Source: Nectonema munidae
Taxonomy: Eukaryota; Nematomorpha; Nectonematoida; Nectonematidae
Reading direction: 5' to 3'
NCBI GenBank assembly: GCA_030549495.1
Contig: JAUIRK010000919.1
Span: forward strand, 369,001 to 433,000
DNA length: 64,000 nt
Below, piece after piece: positions 1 to 12,100 of the stretch. Numbering within the stretch: the first letter of the stretch is position 1; each line of letters begins with the position of its first letter. A model generated the notes under the pieces. It had not been told where the DNA came from, ran no database searches, and was given only the letters and a program-made list of their open reading frames with translations. A program made the translations under genes and the position numbers.

Positions 1-172
1 GAAACTTTTGTCATACAGGATTTTCATTATATTTGAGATAATATTTTTAAACTATTTTACAACATTTTAGATCACTTTTTATCACCCGATGACGACTGCA
101 CGGCCAAAAAGTCAATAAGCTCAAGATCTCAGCTAACATTAGATTTGGATAGAAAGAATAGATGCCTCTTAC

Positions 173-3100
173 AGCCTTGGAATGATGTTTCCCGCGTATT
201 GAACGAGTTCATAAAGTTCGCCAGGCTTCATTTTTTTGTTTTGAACTTCTTCGGTGAGACAGGATATCAAGATTTGCAATTCATCCACCACAATCATATC
301 TTGTGAATAGAAGGATTAAAAATAAAATTGAGTGTTTTCGAGGAATGATCAATGTGAATGTGATTGATTGCACTCAAACAGATCATCATTCATCAGCATT
401 CTATTTTAACAGCCTTAATGAGTCCCAGCATGTCTAACGCTAACCTCGTACCAACAAGTCAACATTTACACAACGCATACATGGACAAAATCTCAGCGAA
501 AAACCGGGTCACTACTATGAAAGACAAATAACCAAGAAGAGTGAAGCTAGCTTAATTATTTGTCTCAAAGTACAACCTGTCTTTTTCATCACCTGATTTA
601 AAAAATATTTTTTACACAAAGGTGGAGGAATAGGAGGGAAAATATCTTACTCAGACTGCAAGAACTTACAAAATCTGTCTGTGACCTATTAATTCCAGCC
701 CTGTCTGAAGAAAGGCCGCTTCAAGTGCCTACAAAAATTAAACTTATTAACTCGACCTTTAAATTTTATTAGATATCGGCTTTGACTCCTATCCTTTTAA
801 AATCTGCTACTCCAACATTCATTTCATCTGCAAATCGTAAATATACAAGCAAGTTCGTTATTTGAGAAAAATAAATAAAAGTTGATTTTATTTTTGCCTA
901 TTTAAATATGTTATTGCTGTTAAAATTTGATACTTTTCAGGAGTTTTGTTTTCTAAGCTTTTCTTTCTAAAGTATTGTTGTGCGCACATTTAACAATCAT
1001 TCCCCTAAACGACGTCAGCGCTTATTCCTAGCAAAAATGGTTTAAATGAAACATTTCAAAAAAATTAATAATTTTTAGAAAAGTTTTATATTTCATTTAC
1101 TTTTTATAAAAATGGAAAAATGACTAAGTGGTTTCAGTATTTGAATATGTACAAAATAATTGACATCAATTAAAAGGGATGCTTTTAGACAAAACAGCTA
1201 AATCCATAACATGAGTATATAAAGTATACACAGCTCGTAATAGCTTTTAGGAGAAAGAGAGGAAGTTCGCAATTCATTGAGCATGGCGGAACAACACTTC
1301 AAAGCTTCCATCACTCCACGAGAGCGCTCCTAATTTGAAAGTCAATGATCAAATAAACTTCCATATTCGCGGTAAAATACAAGAAAAAAGAAACAAAAAT
1401 ATACTAAAGGAAAGAGCCAGTTTTATAGAAAATACATGCATAACAAACACTTAGCTAAGAGTAATTGTAAAATATCAAATTTTGTTAGAAGGTTGCGTGT
1501 AGAAAATATATTCAGAAAGAGTTTAATCAATCACAAATATATACTTAGTTTACTAAATTTATAATAAAGAAGATTAATCAATGCCTTGTATTTTATATTC
1601 TTTTTTATAAACCAATTCGTTTTTAGCTAATAAAAGGTGTTTTAACTACTATCGGATCGAAGTTGTCTTGATGCGAAAATTATTTAATATCTTCAAGTAC
1701 ATCTGATCTTTCCCAACCGTTTTCACGAAATTATTAACAAAGGAGAGAGAAAACTCATTTTTAGGGAAATTATTCTTTATCTTCTTGATTAATAGGTTAA
1801 TGTTGCTTTTATCACAGATAAATATAGCTCTAGTCAGTTTATTAAACTAAGTTTGCTTTGCAAGTATCATAGCATGCATGGGTTTCCTTTGTATCAGATG
1901 TGGGCCAGATTGTGTTTTCAAAGCCTGGAAAAGACCAAGGGTTTTAATTATAGATTTACAAAATATGTACGCACTTATATTAAACATATATGCATTTATT
2001 ATACTACTGATTTTATATAGAAAGGTTATGAACGCAAAATTATTTATTAAAAAGAATTTATTGAAACGCGCAGTGTATTAATTTTATAATGACAAATGAG
2101 TAAAATTGTAACAAAACGTCATTCTAATGCGAAATTTGGGCTTCGTGTTTATTCGCCAAAGTCTCCTCAATATTTGATGAAATGCTGGAGGCGGTTACTC
2201 TTAGCTTATTTTCGAGGTGATTATCTGTCAGTCATGGTCTTGTTTTTGATTCGGCAAAACAGCTGCTCGGGACATTTTTTTTATGATTTCCGGGAAAGCG
2301 TTTTTAATAAAAGGTCTCTGTGGGCCCTATGAAAAGCCTTCGCGGGCGCAGGTTGCCTATGCATGTATTAGAGTGCCTATTTGAAATTGATAGTTATTTT
2401 GTTTTTTCGGAAAGATAGATGAATGGATCTAATTAATACCGACAGAATATCCAAAAAAGAAGGTTTATCATGACCCGTTTCGTAAGTATACTTAATATTA
2501 CAACCAAGTGAATTGAGATAATCAACAAAAGAATTAATATCTCAATTTTTATGAAAAAGGGTAAAACATTAATCGATGTATCTAAACCAAACAGGTCGTC
2601 AATTTTAGAGTAAATGAATGCTTCTTCAAAGCAATTGATGTATAAAATAGCAATCGCTAGAGAAATTCTATCACACATAGGTAAGCCAAACTTTTGTAAG
2701 TAATAGCGATCCTTATAAAAAAATAATATTGTTATGCAATATCACACTAAGAGTAAAAAATAAAGTAAGGTTCAGGAATACCAACATTCAGTTCTCTTCT
2801 ATGATTTATAAAATTATTAACAACAATATCAATTGCATCATTTATATTAATGGTGGTGTTTAAAGATGTTGATATCGCGACTTAAAGAGACCAAACCGTT
2901 CGTGATTCCTTTATTTGAGGGCTACGTTCACCTACAATTCGTGCTAGGTTACTAGAGAACACTTAATTGGATCTAAATACAGACTTCCAGTGTGCTAAAG
3001 CTTTAGAGCAAGCCCATCTCCGTGCTGTGTCATCGTGAATCTGTTTGTCGAAAGTGTGCAAAACTTGGCCATTTCGCCAAAGTTTGTCGTTCTCGTTCAA

Positions 3101-6100
3101 ATCCGACTTCTAACTCCTCTTCTGCCTTTGTTTTAGCCAAGGTGAATGATAAACTAGATCCTTTCCTATCACTAATTATGTTTTACTGAAAGGTAAATAA
3201 TTTACTGCTCTTATAGATACAGGTAACTCTGATAATTGTGATCGCATTGTAAACTAATGGCGTTTCAGCATTTCAACGCTTCATGAATTTCTTTATTTCG
3301 GACAATGATCTGGAACTTTTTCTTACTTGGACGATTCTGCGGGAAAACAACTAAAGCATTTTATGAAAGCTGCCTCATTTTATAATCTTGATATAAACAA
3401 AGATAAAATCTAGATTTTCGCTATCTTCTATAAATGTATTCGGATATAGAATATTTGAAATCACAAGTAATAGGTTGTTCCATTGATATCAGTAGATAAA
3501 AAATAGTTTAAGAGTTTTTATTTGGAACAAAAAGATAAATGAAATGATATATTTCGCTTTTACAGAAAAGCTTTATCAAATTGAGTAGTGAAGAATGGAA
3601 TGAAGTGAAAGTCACTCACTTTCACTTCATTCCATTCTTCACTACTCAATTTGATAAAGCTTTTCTGTAAAAGCGAAATATATCATTTCATTTATCTTTT
3701 TGTTACAAATAAAAACTCTAAACTATTTTTTATCTACTGATATAGAATATGCAATGGAGTTGCAACCTGATCCTGAACGAATGAGACCCCTTCTAGAAAT
3801 GCCTCCTCCTCCTTACACAAAATCTGTAGAAAGATGGATCGGGATGTTTGCCTATTATGGATATTGAATTATTCTTGAAAAATTCGCTCTCTTGTTGAGA
3901 ATAAAGAACTTCCAATGCCTTCTACTGCTAAAATTTCTTTCGGATAATTGGAGAAAGATGTTTCCCAATCGTTATGTAAAGGCTATTGATGACGATTTAC
4001 CATTTGTTATCGAAACAGACGCATCCGAAAAGACTATTGGAGGAACTCTTTTACAAGCTCGGAAGCATGTAGTCTTCTCACGATCATTGAACCTTTTTGA
4101 GATTTGTCATCACATAGTTGAAAAAAAAGCCTACGGAATAGACGAATGTATTCGTAAATGGAGACATTATTGCAGGGAAGCATTTCACAATCGTTACCGA
4201 TCAGCAAGCAGTTTCTTTCATGTTTAGGACCACCAATCGAGGAAAAATAAAGAATGGCAAGATCATCATGAGGTGGAAAATAGAGCTTCTACCTCTTTCA
4301 TATGAAATAACGCATCGTCCAGGGAAAGAAAATGTCGTTGCTGAAACATGTGCCTCCATGTCCTCTTTAGAAAGGTTAAAGCCCTTCATAACTCGTTGGT
4401 TCATCCAGGGGTACAACGCTTTTGACATTTTGTGAGATCAAGGAAGTTGCATTATTTGATCGATGAAGTTAGACATGTTACCTCTCAATGCTCGATCTGT
4501 GCTAAAATCAAACCACGTTTTTAAGTTCATCAGATATGACTACTCTTCACTGCTCCTTTTCAGCGTCTCTCTATAGATAACAAAGAGCCACTTCGCGCAT
4601 TTTTATCATCTAACCGCTACATTCTTACTATAATAGATGAAGATAGCAGGTTTCCTTTCGCATTTCCATGTAAAGATTGCACTTCTATTTGAGTGTCTCA
4701 TATCTCTCTTTTCAATCTTCGGACTTCATCTATTCGTGCATGCTGATTGTGGAACCCGTTTTATGAGTGATGAGTTCAAATAATTTTTACATTTAGGAGT
4801 TGGATCTAGTGACACTACAGCATAAAAGCCCAGAAGTAAAGCTCAGTTTGAGCGCTACATTGGCATAATTTGGAATACTCTTTTATTCGCTTTAGAATCG
4901 CGCAAGCTTCCCATAAACGCTTGACAGGATGTTTTACCTAAAGGGCTTCACGCGATTCGTTCTCTTTTATGGAGATCTACTAATGCCACTCCTCATGAAC
5001 GTATGTTTAATTAGTTAACATTTATTAGTTTAATTGGTTAACGTATGTTTAATTAGGTAGGCTCTGCAAGCCTGGTGAAGTGCTTTTAAAACGCTTCAAT
5101 AATAGGAGTAAATATGAGCCTATTTTCTAGAGTGTTGAACTTCTTGAGGCTAACCGTAATTATGCTAGGATCCGATTAAATGAGGTTCTGTGGCTCTTAG
5201 ACATTTGGCACATTTGCGGTGTACAAGTGCCGATAACATATACAAGGATTCATAAGCGTTGACTGGTAGGAAACAGGGTAGGTTTTTTTTATTTCAGGAC
5301 TCATTTTTTACATTTAGGATTTGGAGATACCTATAAGTGTTAATTGTCTCCAAAAACATTCATTCAAATTTTACATGAAATATATGTTTTTATACCAAAT
5401 CGATCATGCTGGTTTCGTTTGTGAGCTCAGCTTTCACATTTAGAGGTTTTAAAATGTCACAAAAGTGTCAATTAAATGTTCGATTTACGTCTAATATCTA
5501 CATAAATATTTTTGAAATTTAAATAAAATATGTTTTTATACCAAATGGAAAATGCTAGTTTCATTTTTGGACTCAGCTTTGGCATTTATGGTTTTAAAAT
5601 ATCTGAAAGCTTCAATCAGATTTGCGGTTTACTTCTAGATACTGTCTCCAAAAATATTTTCAAAAAAAAATATTTTCAAATAAAATAAAAATGAAAAAAC
5701 AGAACTTAAACAGGGGCGCACATCCGGGGGGGCGAAAATGACCTTCGCCCCCCCCCCCCCCCCCCAATAATTTTTTAAAAGTAAGAGATGCTGCTTGTTT
5801 ATAAAACATGTATGATGATCATGATATCTATGTATGAAGAATGGAGACTTCGAATCAATCAAACATCACATGCCAAGCTGCTCTGAAATTCTTATCGAAC
5901 ATATTTTACAGGCGATGCGTGAGAGCTATATAATAATAATCCATTGCTTCAATATGCACACAATAAGTAAGCAATATTTATCACAGTGTCTCCTCTTTAT
6001 AGTATTTTTGGGCAAACACATGTTGATGATCCACTAGATTTTCTCATCTTCTGTCACAGTGATTCTATTTCTCTTTCTGTCTCCTCTGTTTTTCTCTTCC

Positions 6101-9100
6101 GCTTTCTCTGCTAAAACTCAATCATTCACTCAAGCCCTCTTCTCTCTTTAAGCCTTCCTATCTCATTCAGTTCTCTTCTCTCCAGTGACTCCTATGTACC
6201 GCATGATGCCCCATGCAACTTATACAATATCAGTTTTTGAAAATTTCTCCAATGAAAGGATCAAGAAAGTATACAAAATGTTGCTCACGTTTTTTGTTTT
6301 TAAATTGTGCCCCCCCCCCCCCCCCCCATTTACTTTTTTCTGGTTACACCACTGCTTCTATCTAATTTGCATTTAGAGTTAAATTAAAATAGTTTCCAAT
6401 TGTTACAATTTTATATCAATGAATATTGTTAGACTCGCGCTAAGAATTTTTTTTCAACAAAGGTCATTTAATCTTTATCACTACGTTTGTTACATTTGAA
6501 AACTTTTATTTTTTCGAGTCAAGAAATTTTTTTAATAGCTATTTGGGAATGAATATTTTGACTAGCTATTCGGGTTAAAAGCAAGAATACTCTATTTTCT
6601 TAATATTTGAGCAGAGATATCTTTTTAATGTTCGATTGTTAAATTTTATAAGTAACACTGTACATAATCAAATACCTTTTTTAAAGAAAATTTGTTGATT
6701 ATTATAGTAAAATATAATATCGAAACAAAACGTTTCAGTTGTTAAAAATGTACTTGATCTATTATTTATGACAGCTGTCAGAATTTTATTTGTAGACAAA
6801 TATTCAAAAAAACGCAATGGTTTTCTTTTCTCGTATACTTTGATTTATGTTAGTTTGGTCCTCGGACATTTCGCCCCATTATTTTCATAAGACAGTCCGT
6901 CCCATGGACAATTCGTTCCATTATTTTATAAGACAGTTCGTCCCATGGACAATTCGCCCCATTATTTTCATAAGACATTTTGTTTCATGGACCTTTCACC
7001 CCGTTATTTTCATAAGATATTTTGTCTTATGGACAATTCTAAAAAATGAAGAGATAAAATGATTAATTTGAAATAATTTAATAGAGATAAAATAAACAAG
7101 AATATAAAATTTTTTAATAATTTTACACATAAGCAAAGACGGATGAAACAAATAGCCTATGAGACAATTTGTCCAGGGGCAAATTGTTTTTGGGGCGAAA
7201 TGTCTATCGACCCTTAGATTAAATAATTTTTTAATTAAAATGGCTAGCTACTTAAATGTTGGCTTTTGTTGTTTATAAAAATTTGAAAATATCAAATAAA
7301 CTCTAAATCTTTATGCCTCCTATTATTTTGAAATTATTCTGAGAACAGACGGTCCCATTTTAAAATAGTGAAAGTTGCTTTATTAGTTTATTTTGTTTCC
7401 TTTCTCTGTTATGTTAATTATGTAGCAAATTTTTCAATTTTAAGTAAAAGGTAAGGTACAGCGGGTGTATTTTTGTTGACAAGGCACTGATGTACCGCTT
7501 ATGTCAAACTATGAACAAATTCGTATCGATGAGGAATCGAATCCAGAGGCTTCCGTGCTAAGTCCATCATCTCAACCAACCTGCCATGCCACCCATAGAG
7601 TATGCTGTAGGGGGGTATGTCAAATTAGTTCCCAAAAACTTAAGTTCTACCCTAAAATTTTTTAGTTTTTGTTGAAGCTCTATAACTTTTTCTGATAAAC
7701 TTTTTTTCCTTAAAATTTATTATAAAAGGCAAATCATTGCAAAATGTTAAAAGTTATTTTACTTTTTGTGGCTTGTATCAATTTAGCTTTTAAACTATTT
7801 TTGAATGATGCTGAGTAAAATGAAATAATGCGATCTTACTTTTTTGTTTGCACAATTATAATTTCATTTTATACACTTGCCCCTGAATCAATCACATTTT
7901 TTCATATAAACATCGCAGGCTGTCTAGTAGACTCTTTGTCTTTAGACTACAATCACTCATAAAACTATCCAACCTTCAGTTATTTGTTTTCTCTATGAAT
8001 CAATTATCCTTTCATCAATTCCTGTAATGTGCCTGCTAGACTACTTAATTTTTCAAATGAAAAGCCTATTCCACCCCTAACAATTTTGGATTTTTTTAAA
8101 CTAGTGTATATTCGATGGTTGTAGGTAAAAATGCCCCGGAAAAAATGCCTCCAGAATAAATGCGCCTAATTAAAAAGTAGGAAAAAATGCCCCCTAATTT
8201 TTGATTTTCAGGATTTTTTTAATTATATAAATATTTTTATTTGGTACCTTTTTGAAAGGCTAAATTTCTAAAATTTCTTAATCTATAGGGTTTTTTTCTT
8301 TATAAAGTTCTTGAAAACAATAGCAAAGGTGCAGATTTGTGGGAATGTGTTCTTAAAATCAGTTAAAATACAAATTATATTTAGAAAGTGTTCTGATTTA
8401 TTTAATAGATTTTTTTATTAGAAAATTAAAATATTTTCGCTGGAAGTATAGTATTTAAATTCACTAATTTTGTAAAAAAAATATAAAGTAGTCTTATAAA
8501 TTTAGGACTTTAGTTATGCGCTGAATACACTCTATTTTAAAGGTTCGGCAGACATTTTTCCCCATAGACAATTCGCCCCATGGACAAATTGTCTCATAGG
8601 CTATTTGTTTCATCCATCTTTATTTATTATATGTGAAATTATTAAAAATTTTTATATTCTTGTTTATTTTATCTCTATTAAATTATTTCAAATTAATTAT
8701 TTTATCTGTTAATTTTTTTATCACTTTTAAATAATTTTAAATTATTGATGATGAAATTGAAGAAAAAGATAATTACAATGATATTACAATTACAAGATAT
8801 TAATTTTTATTTTGTTTAAAAATTTTAAATATTTGTTTCATTTATAAAATAACTGCCTTTCAAAAAACAATTCTTCAAAAAACTAAATAAAATTAAAATA
8901 TAGCTATTTTTATTGAGATGAGTTGTGATATTAGGCAAAACGTTCATATGCCAAACCGTTTTACGAAAAATAGTCTTATGAAAAAAGCGTAAGAGTCTAA
9001 AAAAATTGAAAAAACGGTTTTATAAAACAATAACGCTAATTGATCTGCATAAATAGAGTAAATTGTCTATGGCAAGAATTGTCTTATAAAAATAGGACTG

Positions 9101-12100
9101 AAAGTTTTATAAAAATAATAGAGCGCATTCTCTTATAAAAATAATGGGGCAAATTGAGCATGAGGCAAATCGTCTTATGAAAATTATGAGGTGAATTATT
9201 TTATGAAAATAATGGGGCAAATTGTTTTATGAAAATAGTTAGGCGAATTGTCCATGAGACAAAATGTCTTATGAAAATAATGGGGCGAATTGTCCATGGG
9301 ACGAACGGTCTTATGAAAATAATGGGGCGAATTGTCCTATGAAAATAATGGGGCGAATTGTCTTATAAAAAGAATTGGGCGAAATGTCTGAGGATCTTTT
9401 AAAGGATTGCTTGAATATTTGGTCTCCCGTGGTATTTCCAGACCACTAATTTTGCAAATTGCAACAAAAAAATTTCGCCCCCCAATAATTTTGAGGATGT
9501 GCGCCTATGAACTTAAAATGAAAAAAGACTAACTTAAAATGAAAAAGGACGAACTTAAAGTGAAAATGCTATATATGATTGTTATAATTATTAAACTATT
9601 TTTTTTTATTATTCAGAGTATTGTCTGAAAAAACAATTTAGATTTAAATTTGAAGCTCCATTCTAAAATTTACATAGCTTTTAAATATTTGATTGAGATT
9701 TTCAAATATTTGTGGTTGTATTGTTTTTTAGATTTGAAACTAAAAAGTAAATACGCAAAACATATAAAATAATATTACTTTTGTTTATTTACAAATATAA
9801 ACAAATTTTAAATATTTTAAAAATAACTTTTCTGATTTAACATTATTAATGCTGGGCAAAATTAGTCCGCTCAAGTGCTGGGGGGCGTAAAGTGCCCCCC
9901 ACCCCCTATTTTTCTCAGATATTAATAAGTTTTTATAAATATTTTTAATGTTACATATATATTTCAACTATGCTGAATTCAGTAGTGATGTCCATTTTTT
10001 ATCAAAATCAATCAAACCTGTCAAAAAATTGATTTATATTTGACAGCTCATCTCAAAAAGGAACTTTTTATTTAAATAATTAAATAAAGTTTTTTACACA
10101 TGTATACCCATTTTCAAATATGCTGAATTCAGTGGTGTTATTCATTTTTTTTTATGAAAATCAATCAAACTTGTCAAAAAAATGATCTAAATGTGACAGC
10201 TCATCTCAAAAGGGAACTTTTTATCTAAATAAATATATAAAGTTTTTTCCACATGTATACCCATTTTCAAATATGCTGAATTCAGTGGTGATATTCATTT
10301 TTTATGAAAATCAATCAAACTTGTCAAAAAAATGATCTAAATGTGACAGCTCATCTCAAAAAGGAACTTTTTATCTAAATAAGTATATAAAGTTTTTTAC
10401 ACATGTATACCCATTTTCAAATATGCTGAATTCAGTGGTGATATTCATTTTTTATCAAAATCATTCAAACCTGTCAAAAAAGTGATTTACATATGACAGC
10501 TCATCTCAAAAAAGAAACTTTTTATCTAAATAATTATATAATGTTTTTTACACACATATACCCATTTTCAAGTAGGCTGTGTTTACTGGTTATGTTCCTT
10601 TTTTTTATATAAAAAATTAGTCAAACCTGACAAAATAATTTAAATATGACAGCCCATGTCAAAATTAAATTTTTTATTCTTTTAAAGTTTTTTTATACAT
10701 TTCAAGTGTGCAGAATTTAATGGTGATGTTCATTTTTTATGAAATCAATAAAACCTGTCAAAAAATCGATTAAACCTGTAAATCAATGTCAAATATATAA
10801 ACATAAAAATAACTTCTACTTGCAGTATTTCTCTGGTAATTATTTTCTTAATTTATTTAATAAACCAACCTTAGGTGTTTAATTCACTCAAAATATTTCA
10901 TTCTACAGTAACTTATGCAACTCGATAGGACCTCCATCATTTTGGCTACAAATTCGTTATCGGCTCGTAGTCTCTACGTCATATTATAATTTACAGTATG
11001 TAATTTTTGTATTCATTCTATGATGATCCTTTCTTGGTAGCTCTTTTTTCATTAGAAATTTATATTCTTTAATGTGTGTTCGAAAATTTTTTTATAAGGA
11101 TAAAATTTCTTTTTTCCTCTCTCAAAGCATCCTGATTAAAGAATCTTCTTGATGATCTTAGACTTTTTTATCAGTATCGTGTATTTTATTATCAGGACTG
11201 AATATTTGTCAACCAATCTCATTTCAAAGGTTTTTTTCTGATGAATCATTCGTGATGTTGATTGTTCAATTTCAAAAAGTTGTCAACGTTCTTCATCTAA
11301 AAAATTATCCTTTGACACAAAAGGAAAAAGATGGACAAATTCAATTTAAATTAAAAACATCTTGATAGTGACTAAATTCTCACATATTGGCATCTGTGCT
11401 ATTTTTGATAAATCTGACCTATTCTAAATTTTCAGATTTCCTACCCATCTTAGCTAAATGTTAACTGTAATCCTAGATGATAAGCTATAGATTTAAATAT
11501 TTTTCATTTGTAAAAGAAAAACTTCTTTTTCAGTCAAAATCTTTTTTAAAGCATCTAATATTATATAATTAAACCACTTCCTAGTTCATTAGAACATTGT
11601 AGATCTTCCATTTAGTCAAGATACATATTTTTTTTAATTATTTGTTTTGATCACATGTTCTCTTTTCAATTAGTTTTCAACTTGGTTCCTTCTCTCATAC
11701 AAATTTTCAAAAGATTTTATAATACGTTTTATTTTTTTTAATTAATATTTCATACTCAAGATGATTGTAGAAAGTATTAGCCAAAATATACAAAAAAAAA
11801 AAGTATATTTTTACTATATACCTAATATGCAGCCATTTTTTAAAATTTTTTACAGAACTGTTTTTCAGGCATACATTACTAATTCAATTGCCACTTCGAG
11901 ATATTTTTTAGCCGTATTATCCAAAATCCAGTACAGAAATAAAATAAGCATAATCGATTTGGTATAAAACAGATATTTTATTTTTTTGAAAATATTTTTG
12001 AAGACAGTATCTAGAAGTAAACCGCAAATTTTTAAAACCATAAATGCCAAACCTGAGTCGAAAAATGGAACCAGCATCTTCCATTTGGCATAAAAACACA

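Larger units (their letters stand above)
5711..9509. mobile_element. 3.8-kb hAT-like element with 8-bp target duplication, carrying nested insertions
   Basis: Left end caggggcgcacatcc at 5711. The right end, in reverse complement, is cataggcgcacatcc and finishes at 9509. The 8 bases aacttaaa flank both ends exactly (5703-5710 and 9510-9517), as expected for hAT target duplication. Subterminal sequence is also mirrored: a run of C followed by aataatttttt on the left, ccccccaataatttt on the right. No transposase is left inside. The interior is a patchwork of a small hAT-like MITE, a dispersed repeat with a SINE, and two MULE-like elements. Caution: the flank contains several aacttaaaatgaaaaa repeats, so the duplication is a little less decisive than it looks. 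Confidence 0.65.

Noticed and set aside
4201..4428. Minus-strand frame within the gypsy element
   Set aside because: The plus strand carries the RNase H and integrase motifs; the minus frame is a shadow.
6847..7062. 71-codon plus-strand frame with repeated YFIR-QFVPWTI
   Set aside because: It is the internal minisatellite of the MULE-like element in translation.
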